From Novosphingobium chloroacetimidivorans (GTDB lineage: Bacteria; Pseudomonadota; Alphaproteobacteria; Sphingomonadales; Sphingomonadaceae), in NCBI RefSeq assembly GCF_014204535.1, contig NZ_JACHLR010000006.1, positions 62,001-126,000 of the forward strand: a stretch of DNA of 64,000 bases, written 5' to 3'. This document shows positions 45,068 through 53,207 of the stretch, in pieces. A program made the position numbers and the translations under genes. Under the pieces are notes generated by a model. It saw only the letters and a program-made list of their open reading frames with translations. It searched no databases and was not told the DNA's origin. Every line of letters begins with the position of its first letter. The first letter of the stretch is position 1.

Positions 45068-46117
45068 ATGTCCGACGTAATCGTAGCCCCCGAGACGCGG
45101 GATCTGGATGATCTTTCGCGCGATCTGCGCTCCTGGCTCTCCGGCAAGCTGCCGCAAGCTCGCGATCTCGCCTTGCAGAACTTCACCTATCCTCGCGGCG
45201 CCGGCCAGTCGCACGAAACGATCCTGTTCGATGCAAGTTGGACCGAAGGGGGGGAGCCGCGCAAGCAGGGCTGCGTGGTGCGCATCAAGCCCGAGAAGTT
45301 CACCGTCTTCCCGGACACACTCTTCGAAGAGCAGTACCAGATCATGAAGGCCCTGCATGAGGACGGCCGCGTTCGCATCGCCGAGCCTCTCTGGTTGGAG
45401 GAGGATGCGGCGGTCCTTGGCAAGCCGTTCTTCGTCATGGAAAAGAAGCATGGCCGCGTGCCGGTCAGCATCCCGCCGTATGCCCGCAGCGGCTGGATGA
45501 CCGAGGCCAGCCCCCAGCAGCTCCGCATCCTGTGGCAAGATGCCGTGACCCAGCTCGCACTGATCCAGACCATTCCCTTGGCGAACCTGGCGTTTCTAGG
45601 AGGACCCGAGGGTGCCCGTAACGGGCTGGCGCAGGAGTGGGACAAGTACACGCGTTTCGTCGACTGGCTGGAAGAGGTCGAGCCGCAACCGATCCTGCGC
45701 GCCGGGCTCGCCCGCCTGAAGTCGGAATGGCCCGAGCATGAGCCCGAAGGTCTGGTGTGGGGCGATGCACGCATCGGCAACATGATGTTCGGGGACGACT
45801 ACAAGGTCGTCGCGGTGATGGACTGGGAGCAGCCCTCGCTAGGCGGCGCCTTGCACGATCTCGCCTGGTTCTGCGTCATTGCGGACACCATGCACGGCCC
45901 CAACTCGACATATGGCGCTCCGCTGGAAGGCATGGGTTCGCATGACGAGACGGTCGCCTTGTGGGAGCAGGTGAGCGGCAAGTCGGCAGCAGGGCTGGAG
46001 TGGTACGAGCAGTTCACCCAGTTGAAGATGAGCTGCACCGCGGTGCGCCTCAGCCACTTGCGCGGAACCCGGATGATGGATGACGAGACGCTGGCGAAGC
46101 GCCTGCGCGTGGCCTGA
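45068..46117 (+). CDS. APH-fold phosphotransferase family protein
   Basis: The 349-residue product has the aminoglycoside-phosphotransferase/choline-kinase fold. The catalytic loop is GLVWGDARIGNMMF (residues 228-241, Asp233 and Asn238) and the metal site is VMDWEQPSLG (Asp252). The usual histidine before the catalytic Gly-Asp is tryptophan, as in the subgroup associated with acyl-CoA dehydrogenases (ACAD10/FadE36-like). That points to a role in lipid or acyl-CoA metabolism, not drug resistance. The nearby acyl-CoA synthetase supports this. The substrate is unknown. Confidence 0.83.
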   Translation: MSDVIVAPETRDLDDLSRDLRSWLSGKLPQARDLALQNFTYPRGAGQSHETILFDASWTEGGEPRKQGCVVRIKPEKFTVFPDTLFEEQYQIMKALHEDGRVRIAEPLWLEEDAAVLGKPFFVMEKKHGRVPVSIPPYARSGWMTEASPQQLRILWQDAVTQLALIQTIPLANLAFLGGPEGARNGLAQEWDKYTRFVDWLEEVEPQPILRAGLARLKSEWPEHEPEGLVWGDARIGNMMFGDDYKVVAVMDWEQPSLGGALHDLAWFCVIADTMHGPNSTYGAPLEGMGSHDETVALWEQVSGKSAAGLEWYEQFTQLKMSCTAVRLSHLRGTRMMDDETLAKRLRVA

Positions 46118-46245
46118 GCTGCGGCGGCGGTGCGCCTTGCGCGGCGCGGCGCCGGGCGTGGTCTGCTATCTGACGTTGATATCGGAACTCAGCAAGTGAG
46201 CGAGACGGCTATGCGACGCAGGACGAGCGCGGACGGCTCGCCTGC

Positions 46246-47127
46246 TCAGCGTTCCGCCGTCGGGCCGCGCGGGTAGAGCAAGCCGGGGATTGCCGGCAGC
46301 AGTTCGCGCGCAAGAAAGCCGATCGGCCCGACGCTTCGGGCGAGCATCCGGCCGGATTCCCCATGCGCCCAGACGCCCCATGCCGCCGCGAGCTGCGCGT
46401 CGGCTCCGCGCGCGAGCAGTCCGCCGATGATGCCAGCGAGCACGTCGCCCGAGCCGCCCGTCGCCAGGCCGGGGCCACCGCCGTGAAACTGCAGCACTGT
46501 ACCGTCGCTGGACGCGATCATCGTGCGCGGTCCTTTCAGCAGGACCGTCGCCTGGAAGCGATCGGCCGCCTGCATGGCCATCTCGTCGCAGACATCGTCC
46601 GCCTCGCACGTCATCAGTCCCGCCATTTCGCCCGGGTGCGGGGTCAGCACCAGCGGGCCCGACCAGCGGCACAGCGCATCGGCAAAGTCTGGCGCAGCGC
46701 CGATCGCCGCCGCATCGAGCAGCAAGGCAACGCCGCTTTCCTTGTGATCGAGCACCGTCTCCAGCAGTGCGTGCGCGTCAGAGCCGCCGCCCATCCCGGG
46801 GCCCAGGACCAAGGCATCGCACCGGCCAATCAGGTCACCCACTTTGCCTGCCGATGGGCCAAGCTCACCCTTGTCGTTGACCTCCAGCGCGATGACGGCC
46901 GCCTCGGGCATGGCGATGCCGACGCCGCTGGCGGCGGACGCTGGCAAGGCCAGCTGCACCTTGCCCGCGCCGGCGCGATACCCCGCCTCGCCCGACAGCA
47001 GCAGCGCGCCGGGCACGAGCTGGGACCCACCGGCGACCAGCAGGCGGCCGCGCTTGTTCTTGTCGGTGTCGTGATCGATGTCGGGGAGCGGGTGATCGGC
47101 CAGCCATTGCGCGTCGAGCGGTGTCAT
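46246..47127 (-). CDS. nnrD: ADP-dependent NAD(P)H-hydrate dehydratase
   Basis: NnrD repairs damaged NAD(P)HX, using ADP to dehydrate the S form. The 293-residue product is the carbohydrate-kinase-fold domain alone: KNKRGRLLVAGGSQ at the start, VLGPGMGGGSDAH, LTPHPGEMAGL and the signature GGSGDVLAGIIGGLLARG. In many bacteria it is fused to the NnrE epimerase domain; no epimerase part is present here. The ATG at 47127 overlaps the histidine phosphatase stop, so the two are co-translated. Confidence 0.9.
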   Translation of the reverse strand: MTPLDAQWLADHPLPDIDHDTDKNKRGRLLVAGGSQLVPGALLLSGEAGYRAGAGKVQLALPASAASGVGIAMPEAAVIALEVNDKGELGPSAGKVGDLIGRCDALVLGPGMGGGSDAHALLETVLDHKESGVALLLDAAAIGAAPDFADALCRWSGPLVLTPHPGEMAGLMTCEADDVCDEMAMQAADRFQATVLLKGPRTMIASSDGTVLQFHGGGPGLATGGSGDVLAGIIGGLLARGADAQLAAAWGVWAHGESGRMLARSVGPIGFLARELLPAIPGLLYPRGPTAER

Positions 47128-47918
47128 CCGCGTGCACCGACCATCGCATCGGGCTCGCTGGTGACGTGCGCGGCCGGGTCCTCGGCCACCGGCGCAGTCG
47201 CGTTGTAGCGCACCAGCGTCAGCCCACCCTCGCGCCCGAATGCAGGATCGAAGGCGTATTCCGTGACCGAGCAGTTGGCTACGTCGCCTTGCGCATCGAT
47301 CGCCAGGATCTCCTCTTCGCTCAGGTTTTCGATGATGTAGCGCAGGCAGAGCACTACCACCTGGTGCGCCACGATCAGCACGCGGCGGCCGTGATAGTGC
47401 AGCGACACGGTGTCGAGCAGCGAGCGCAGGCGAAAGATCACGTCGCACCAGCTCTCGCCGCCGGGCGGGCGATGGTAGAACTTGCCCAGCAGGCGGCGGA
47501 ACTCGGCCTGCTGGGGCTCGCTCGCCAGGATGCCCGCGGTGGTCAGCCCGTCGAGGATGCCGAACTCCTTTTCGCGCAGGCGCTCGTCGCCGCAGATCGG
47601 CTCCTGGGGCGGGGCGCCGCCGGCATCGCGGAACAGCCGCGCCGTCTCGCGTGCGCGCACGTAGGGGCTGCACAGGATCACGTCGGGTCGCTCGTCCTCG
47701 GCACCGTCGGCGAACCAGCGCCCGAGCGCCTGTGCCTGGCGCTGGCCAAGGTCGGAGAGGGGCACATCGACATCGCGAATGTCGAGGTCGATCCGATGCA
47801 TGCCTTCGGCGTGCGCGGCATCGCGCGCGACGTTGCCGGCGCTCTGGCCATGGCGCACGACCCACAGCCGGGCGGGCCAGCGGCTGCTGCGTGCATTCTC
47901 GGTGGCGGTGTGGCTCAT
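47124..47918 (-). CDS. Histidine phosphatase (phosphoglycerate-mutase-like)
   Basis: The product (264 residues from the ATG at 47918) has the catalytic RHG motif in WVVRHGQSAGN (residues 19-29), a second conserved region CSPYVRARETARLF, and the late histidine in VLIVAHQVVVLCL. It is therefore a branch-1 histidine phosphatase. A longer start at 48005 is open but adds a poorly conserved tail. The substrate is unknown. It is the first gene of a pair with nnrD and divergent from trxB. Confidence 0.85.
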   Translation of the reverse strand: MSHTATENARSSRWPARLWVVRHGQSAGNVARDAAHAEGMHRIDLDIRDVDVPLSDLGQRQAQALGRWFADGAEDERPDVILCSPYVRARETARLFRDAGGAPPQEPICGDERLREKEFGILDGLTTAGILASEPQQAEFRRLLGKFYHRPPGGESWCDVIFRLRSLLDTVSLHYHGRRVLIVAHQVVVLCLRYIIENLSEEEILAIDAQGDVANCSVTEYAFDPAFGREGGLTLVRYNATAPVAEDPAAHVTSEPDAMVGARG

Positions 47919-48073
47919 CGCGAATGCAATGCCGGGGAACGGCGCGGGTTCCGCCGGCCCTTGGCTCACCGCCTCCGCGAACCCGCAGTTGTGGACAGCA
48001 AACATTTCCCTACGGTCCGCAAGATTGGCAAAGCACGGCGCGGATCGCTATCTCGCCGGCCGGAGGTTTTTTC

Positions 48074-49057
48074 ATGGCTACGCATACCACTCGCATGCTC
48101 ATCATCGGTTCCGGCCCGGCAGGCCTCTCGGCCGCGATCTACGGCGCGCGCGCGGGCATGAAGCCGATCGTCGTGCAGGGGCTCCAGCCCGGCGGCCAGC
48201 TGACCATCACCACCGATGTCGAGAACTATCCCGGCTTTCGCGACGTCATCCAGGGGCCCTGGCTGATGCAGGAGATGGAGGCGCAGGCAGTGCACGTCGG
48301 CACGCGCATGCTGTGGGACACGATCGTCTCGGTCGATCTCGACGGACCCAGCCGCGGCGAGCCGTTCCGCGCGATCGGCGATGGCGGCGACGTCTACGAA
48401 GGCGAGACGCTGGTGATCGCCACCGGTGCGCAGGCCAAGTGGCTGGGCGTGCCGGGCGAAATGGAGCTATCCGGCAAGGGCGTATCGGCTTGCGCCACCT
48501 GCGACGGGTTCTTCTATCGCGGCAAGAAGGTGGTGGTGATCGGCGGCGGCAACACCGCAGTGGAGGAGGCGCTGTACCTCACCAACCACTCGCAGGACGT
48601 GACGCTGATCCACCGTCGTGATTCGCTGCGTGCCGAGAGGATCCTGCAGGATCGCCTCTTCGCGCATCCCAACGTCACGGTCGTGTGGAACAAGCGGGTC
48701 GAGCGCTTCGTGGCCGACCATGCGACGGGCGAACTGCGCGGCGTCGCCGTGATCGACACGGTCACCGGCGAGGAGAGCGAGATCGGCACCGACGGCGCGT
48801 TCGTGGCGATCGGTCATGCCCCGGCGACTTCGCTGTTCGAAGGCAAGCTCGACACGGACGAAAGCGGCTACCTGGTTGTGGAACCGGGCACGCCCAAGAC
48901 CAGGATCCCCGGCGTGTTCGCGTGTGGGGACGTGATGGATCACACCTATCGCCAGGCGGTGACCGCGGCGGGCACTGGCTGCATGGCGGCGCTGGATGCC
49001 GAGCGCTACTTGCAGGAAAAGGAATTTGCCGAGGCGACCAGGGAAGCGGCGGAGTAA
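48074..49057 (+). CDS. trxB: Thioredoxin-disulfide reductase
   Basis: TrxB reduces thioredoxin with NADPH through FAD and a redox disulfide. The 327-residue protein has the FAD loop IIGSGPAGLSAAIY (10-23), the NADPH loop VVVIGGGNTAVEEALYL, the active-site CATC (Cys140, Cys143) in ACATCDGFFY, and the C-terminal GVFACGDVMDHTYRQAVTAA. Length is typical. The ATG at 48074 follows CGGAGGTTTTTTC. It is the usual low-molecular-weight bacterial type. Confidence 0.96.
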   Translation: MATHTTRMLIIGSGPAGLSAAIYGARAGMKPIVVQGLQPGGQLTITTDVENYPGFRDVIQGPWLMQEMEAQAVHVGTRMLWDTIVSVDLDGPSRGEPFRAIGDGGDVYEGETLVIATGAQAKWLGVPGEMELSGKGVSACATCDGFFYRGKKVVVIGGGNTAVEEALYLTNHSQDVTLIHRRDSLRAERILQDRLFAHPNVTVVWNKRVERFVADHATGELRGVAVIDTVTGEESEIGTDGAFVAIGHAPATSLFEGKLDTDESGYLVVEPGTPKTRIPGVFACGDVMDHTYRQAVTAAGTGCMAALDAERYLQEKEFAEATREAAE

Positions 49058-49283
49058 GCCGAAGCTTCGATTTGCCGCCGACCTCATGCTGCTCGTCGTC
49101 GCGAGCTTAGGGCAGTGGTCCGAGAGCTTCTCGCGTTGCCCTGGATTGCGGCCGACCTGCGGTCCGCACGATCATCGTAAAGGTTGAAGACGGGCCGAAC
49201 TGTCATCCGGTCTCGGTGGCTCGCTTGCAGGAATGCAGGTGCGCCCCGGACGACAGCTCGGTCCTATGCCCTTCCGAACCGGT

Positions 49284-49308
49284 GGAGCCGGTCTTTGCGA
49301 CCGGCCCC
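49284..49308 (-). terminator. Hairpin after the outer-membrane barrel gene
   Basis: A 10-bp stem GGAGCCGGTC/GACCGGCCCC (one G-T pair) with loop TTTGC lies 8 bases beyond the end of the minus-strand gene. There is no T-run. The rest of the 259-bp gap after trxB shows nothing else I can support. Confidence 0.45.
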
Positions 49309-49316
49309 ATTCAGGC

Positions 49317-49877
49317 TCAGAAGTGCGCGATCACGCCCGCCATCGGACGGATCGAATCGAAGTCGTAGGTTTCGGCCTGCAGGCGCAGACGGATGCCGCT
49401 GTTGGTGGTGATGCCGCCCAGGCCGATGTCCTTGGGGCCGACTTCCACGCCGACGCCATAGATCCAGTCCTTCTGGTCGCTGTACGCACGCTTGCCGTTG
49501 ACCCACTGGTAGCCGCCGGACACGAAGATCATGCCGCTGTCACCAGCGCGCGCGCCGACACGGCCACGAACGCCGTATTCCCAGTCGATATCGCCGAAGC
49601 CCTTGGTGGCGTTACCTTCCGCGCCGACGAAGACGGGCCCGAGCGGAATGTTCACACCGGCCACGCCGCTGAGCAGCGCACCGTCCATGCGGCCGCCGCG
49701 GGGGCTGCCGAACTCGCTGCTCTTGTCGAACTGGTGCCAGCCACCGAGCACACCGACGTAGGGCTCGATCCCGAATGCGGGCGTGCCGTCGGGCGCGGTC
49801 GCGGTGCTGGCGTCCTGCGCTACGGCAACGGCGGGCATCGACACAGCGAGCGCCGCAGCGAACAGAAACTTCTTCAT
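49317..49877 (-). CDS. Small outer-membrane beta-barrel protein (opacity family-like)
   Basis: The 186-residue product has a signal peptide (MKKFLFAAALAVSMPAVAVAQ) and then alternating strands ending in an aromatic residue (GVIAHF), the mark of an outer-membrane barrel of about eight strands. Glycine-rich strands such as SGVAGVNIPLGPVFVGAEGN resemble the opacity/OmpA-like porin group. The ATG at 49877 follows GGAGTTTGAGA. Its function is unknown; such proteins are often abundant in sphingomonads. Confidence 0.82.
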   Translation of the reverse strand: MKKFLFAAALAVSMPAVAVAQDASTATAPDGTPAFGIEPYVGVLGGWHQFDKSSEFGSPRGGRMDGALLSGVAGVNIPLGPVFVGAEGNATKGFGDIDWEYGVRGRVGARAGDSGMIFVSGGYQWVNGKRAYSDQKDWIYGVGVEVGPKDIGLGGITTNSGIRLRLQAETYDFDSIRPMAGVIAHF

Positions 49878-50225
49878 TCTCAAACTCCAATTATCATGCA
49901 TCACCGAGCTTGCCGATGAGGCCGTGTAATGCGGAGCGAGGGACTTAAGTTGCAGCCCTATGGCGCATTGCAGCAAGAGTGTTGCATTTGTGCATCTAGG
50001 GAATTCGTGGGGCCATTGACGCTCTTAGCTGGCCCGTGCGTATCCCCGAAGATCAGATTGCTGCGGCGCAGCAGCGTAATCTGCTCGGTAGAGTAACGAT
50101 TGCCGAGCCTCGGCAGCGCGGCAATCCCCGACGGTCGTTGCGCGATGCCGTTGCTTTGGATGGACGTCCGGTCACTTGCAGGCAGTGCGAGGAGAGGCGA
50201 AGATCATCATCGCGCGTGCCGATGC
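49878..50225. other. 348-bp gap without a gene; possible structured transcript
   Basis: I see no convincing protein gene here. The part next to 49877 should hold the promoter of the barrel gene. Further on, TTGACG (50016-50021) and CGTATC (50039-50044), 17 bases apart, could form a plus-strand promoter. Two hairpins follow: CAGATT-GCTGC paired with GCAGC...AATCTG (50054-50083) and GATTGCCG/CGGCAATC (50098-50126). A small RNA or the end of the hydrolase transcript from the other strand are both possible. Confidence 0.3.
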
Positions 50226-51002
50226 TCAGGCAAGATCCGACAAGAGCGTGAGAGTTTCGTCGAGCAGCCAGGCGCGCGCGTCTGCTTCGACGAAACTATG
50301 CGTTGCACCCGGGCAGCGCCGGATTGCGGTGGCGTCGGTCCAGACGGCAGCGAAAGCCTGGCCGGTCCGATCGCGATCGGCGACCAGATAGCGCACGGGA
50401 CCGGCAAAGCCGGCGATCCCGGCCGCCATGTCCTGCGCCAGCGTGCTTGGCGCAGGTGCGGGCTTGGCGGCGGAAAGCAGGCTTTTCAGCAAGGGCGCGA
50501 TCGCGACTTTGCCGGTCAGCAGCCGCTTGATTGCACCGAGATCCTTCAAGCGGCCGCGATAGTGACTGCGCACCGCTTGCGGCGGCGCTTCGTCGGCGGC
50601 GTCGCTTTCGAAGGTCCAGGGATTGGACAGGATCAACCCGTCACACCCCGCGCCCCTTGCGAGCATCAGGGCGCTCGCGGCATCGCAGTTGCCCATGCCG
50701 ACCACGCGGGTGAGGTGCGGGCAGTGTTCACGCATGGCGGCCAGCGCGGCGGACATGTCGGGGCCGCTGGCGCGGAACTCGCCGTTGACACCTTCGCTGT
50801 CCCCACAGCCGCGCCGATCGAAGCGCAGCACGGGATGACCGGCGGCGGCAACCTGAGCGGCGAACTGCGCCTGGCCTGCCCATGCGCCCGAGCGAACCTC
50901 GTTGCCGCCAGTGACGAGCAGCAGGCCTGCGCACCCCGGTGCCTCGTCGAGCGTGGCGACGAGCTGCACGCCCTCGCACGGGAATGCGAAGTGACGCCTC
51001 AT
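50226..51002 (-). CDS. Alpha/beta hydrolase, exosortase A-associated (hydrolase 1 type)
   Basis: The 258-residue product resembles the hydrolase 1 family found only with XrtA/PEP-CTERM loci. It has LLLVTGGNEVRSGAWAGQAQ, VLRFDRRGCGDSEG, and an elbow VGMGNCDAASALML in which cysteine may replace the usual serine nucleophile, and it ends with GATHSFVEADARAWLL holding the histidine. The ATG at 51002 starts the conserved part; the upstream open frame overlaps the next gene. It is the last gene of a minus-strand group with hydrolase 2, ACP and GNAT genes. The substrate is unknown, perhaps an ACP-bound product of the locus. Confidence 0.83.
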   Translation of the reverse strand: MRRHFAFPCEGVQLVATLDEAPGCAGLLLVTGGNEVRSGAWAGQAQFAAQVAAAGHPVLRFDRRGCGDSEGVNGEFRASGPDMSAALAAMREHCPHLTRVVGMGNCDAASALMLARGAGCDGLILSNPWTFESDAADEAPPQAVRSHYRGRLKDLGAIKRLLTGKVAIAPLLKSLLSAAKPAPAPSTLAQDMAAGIAGFAGPVRYLVADRDRTGQAFAAVWTDATAIRRCPGATHSFVEADARAWLLDETLTLLSDLA

Positions 51003-51045
51003 GCGTTCACTCCATGGCCGGACGGTGCGGGAAGCGGGGCTGGCG

Positions 51046-51717
51046 TCATGCCAGTGCTCGCGCGATGGCGGCGGCCAGCGCATCCGCCTGGCTCGCGCTC
51101 TCGCCCGGCTCAGCGCGCAGCCAGAGCCCCGAACCGCCGAGCGTCTCCTGGGTGATCTCCACCGCATCCGTCCGCAGGGCAAACGTCTCGAACCGGCGGA
51201 CGAATTCAGGCCCGAGCCGGTGTCCCACAAGCTCGATGCCTTGCGTCAGCGCCAGATGCATGAGGCCCTCGCGCGTTTCCTCACGGCCGGCCTCGCGCGC
51301 TGCGAGCGTTCGGGCGCGCAGCATCTGGCGCAGGATGCCCGGCGCCTTGGCCGGCGCGTAGTGCAGGGCCGCGAAGCCAGCGGGCGTGAACAGGCACCCG
51401 CCGCGGATTCCCAGCACGTGCGTTGCGCCAAAGTGGCTTGCGGCCGCAGCCATGGCGTTCGACCAGTCCTGCGGCTCCTGTATTTCGAGCGGCTGCAGGC
51501 TCTCGTTGGTGCCGGGCAGGTCGGGCAGAACGCTGTCGATCCCGGCTCCGTCCAGCCGGCGCATGACCTCTACGGTCAGGCGACGCAGGCGATTGGCCTC
51601 GTCGAACAGGGCCGGCACGATCAGCAGACGCCTGGCCCGCGCGTGATCGAAGCTGAGGGCGTATTCGTCGGTGGTGGTGCCGTCGCGCAGGGGACAGGGC
51701 CAGGTCAGCGGCGTCAT
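51046..51717 (-). CDS. Hydrolase-like protein, exosortase A-associated (hydrolase 2 type)
   Basis: The product (223 residues from the ATG at 51717; an ATG at 51795 would give 249) has an alpha/beta hydrolase fold with LLIVPALFDEANRLRRLTVEVM and VLPDLPGTNESL, typical of the XrtA-associated hydrolase 2 family. The nucleophile elbow reads LGIRGGCLF, with arginine in place of the serine, so classical esterase activity is unlikely. It is encoded between the ACP and hydrolase 1. Its role is unknown. Confidence 0.78.
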   Translation of the reverse strand: MTPLTWPCPLRDGTTTDEYALSFDHARARRLLIVPALFDEANRLRRLTVEVMRRLDGAGIDSVLPDLPGTNESLQPLEIQEPQDWSNAMAAAASHFGATHVLGIRGGCLFTPAGFAALHYAPAKAPGILRQMLRARTLAAREAGREETREGLMHLALTQGIELVGHRLGPEFVRRFETFALRTDAVEITQETLGGSGLWLRAEPGESASQADALAAAIARALA

Positions 51718-51838
51718 GGCTTGCGGAACAGCGGTCGGCCGGGCGACAGAGCGGCCACGAAGCACTCGTCTCGCTGAACTTGCTTCAGGCGCCATGGCAC
51801 AGATTGGGCCGAGTTGGCCGGTGCATGGCCGCAGCGGC

Positions 51839-52102
51839 TCACGCCTGCTCGCGCTTGGCCTTGGCGAAGGCCAGGAGGCCTCCATAGGTTTCGAGCATCT
51901 CGCCGTCGATCTCGTCGTCGTCGATGACGATGTCGAGCCGGTCCTCAAGCTCGGTCAGCAGTCCCGCCACCGCCATTGAGTCGAGCTCGGGCAAGTGGCC
52001 GAACAGGCCGGTCTCTTCGGTGAAGTCGGAGGCCTGGTTCTGCTTGAGGCCGAGCACGTCCGTCAGGATGCGGCGCAGCAGCAGATCGGTGTCGTCGGAC
52101 AT
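51839..52102 (-). CDS. Acyl carrier protein, exosortase A-associated
   Basis: This 87-residue acidic helical protein has the phosphopantetheine site LPELDSMAVAGLL, with Ser42 as the attachment point, and the acidic third helix IDDDEIDGEML. The ATG at 52102 follows GGGAGGCC. It lies between hydrolase 2 and the GNAT gene and near an AMP ligase and a PLP decarboxylase. It is therefore presumably the carrier of an acyl or amino-acyl intermediate in the XrtA-linked pathway, not the fatty-acid ACP. Confidence 0.88.
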   Translation of the reverse strand: MSDDTDLLLRRILTDVLGLKQNQASDFTEETGLFGHLPELDSMAVAGLLTELEDRLDIVIDDDEIDGEMLETYGGLLAFAKAKREQA

Positions 52103-52164
52103 GGGCCTCCCAGCGTGTGTCTTGCTAAATCTGTTCTTGAACGAAGTCTGAAAGCCGTGGCGCT

Positions 52165-53178
52165 CTAGCCGCGCTTCGCACTTGCGGCAAGGGAGCGCAC
52201 CATTCGGCGTGCGATCACCGGCCAGTTCGCAGGCGCGCGCGGACGTAGCAGGTCGAGGCGGTAGCGCGGGCGAACCTGCTCCATCCAGTCGCGCTTGTAG
52301 GGATCGTCGCCGGTGCCGAAATCGACAAGCTCGACCTTGTCGACGTCGATGACCCGGCGGAACAGCGCCGCGCTCAGCACCGATCCGGGCGAGAGCGGCT
52401 TGGCGCTTTCGCGATGGGCCAGCTTGTGGATGAAGGCGGTGCCGCCCTCCACCGTCCACATCTGCGCGGCCAGGGCAGGGCCTTGCGGATCGTCCGCTGC
52501 GTGGGCAACGGCAAGGCGCAGGCGTCCGGCCGCCCCTTCCGCTTGCGCAAAGGCGCGCAGGAACGCGGGCGAGCCTTCCTCGGGCTTCCAGCTCTCGGCG
52601 TAGATGTCCTCGTAGTCGGACCAGACTTGCGCGTCGAAGCGGGAAAGCACTCGCGTGTGCACCTTGCCCGACTTGCGCTTGAGTGTCGTGCGCAGCTTGC
52701 CCGGGCGACCGGCGATGTAGGCCGCGTAGTCGCGCCCGGCGAGTGCGAGCACATGGTTGACGTCGCTCTGCTCGCGCCAGGCGATCCAGCCGGCCGCGCG
52801 AAACGCCGCTTCGAGCCTTTCCGCATCCTCGGCCGGCAGCCCGGTGAGCGTCAGCCGGCTCGCGTGCTTCGGCAGGTCGCGCGCCAGAGCTGTCAGCAGG
52901 TCTTCGGCGCCCGGCGAGACGATCGGGCGATAGCGGAACGTGTACCAGTTGGAGAGCTGCGTCAGGTGCTCTCCGGTCCCCGTCAGCGGCAGCACCGCAC
53001 TGCCGACCCCATTGCGCGCCACGGCAAGGCGTGGCTGCAGGCCGCAGTGCTCGGCCAGCAGCCGCCACCAGTCCAGCCGGTCGAACGGCGCGCTTTGCAT
53101 CTCGGGCGAGAGCAACCGCGCCAGTGCGGCGTCGGATTGCACTTCCTTAAGATCGTCGTGATAGTCGACGTTCACCAC
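52165..53178 (-). CDS. GNAT/FemAB-like acyltransferase of the XrtA locus
   Basis: The 337-residue product has the duplicated GNAT-like fold of the CelD/FemAB group. Examples are WWRLLAEHCGLQPRLAVARN in the N-terminal half and GRPGKLRTTLKRKSGKVHTR followed by AAQMWTVEGGTAFIHKLAH in the second. It probably transfers an acyl or amino-acyl group, perhaps from the ACP encoded next. It starts with one of two GTG codons at 53178, only 29 bases from the divergent ligase start; an internal ATG at 53100 is an alternative that would leave room for promoters. Confidence 0.8.
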   Translation of the reverse strand: MVNVDYHDDLKEVQSDAALARLLSPEMQSAPFDRLDWWRLLAEHCGLQPRLAVARNGVGSAVLPLTGTGEHLTQLSNWYTFRYRPIVSPGAEDLLTALARDLPKHASRLTLTGLPAEDAERLEAAFRAAGWIAWREQSDVNHVLALAGRDYAAYIAGRPGKLRTTLKRKSGKVHTRVLSRFDAQVWSDYEDIYAESWKPEEGSPAFLRAFAQAEGAAGRLRLAVAHAADDPQGPALAAQMWTVEGGTAFIHKLAHRESAKPLSPGSVLSAALFRRVIDVDKVELVDFGTGDDPYKRDWMEQVRPRYRLDLLRPRAPANWPVIARRMVRSLAASAKRG

Positions 53179-53207
53179 TTCCCGGTCGATCCTTCGGAGT
53201 TGCCCTC

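Noticed and set aside
45068..46117. Aminoglycoside resistance gene
   Set aside because: The fold is APH-like, but the WGD catalytic loop and the acyl-CoA gene context fit the lipid-associated subgroup better than drug resistance.
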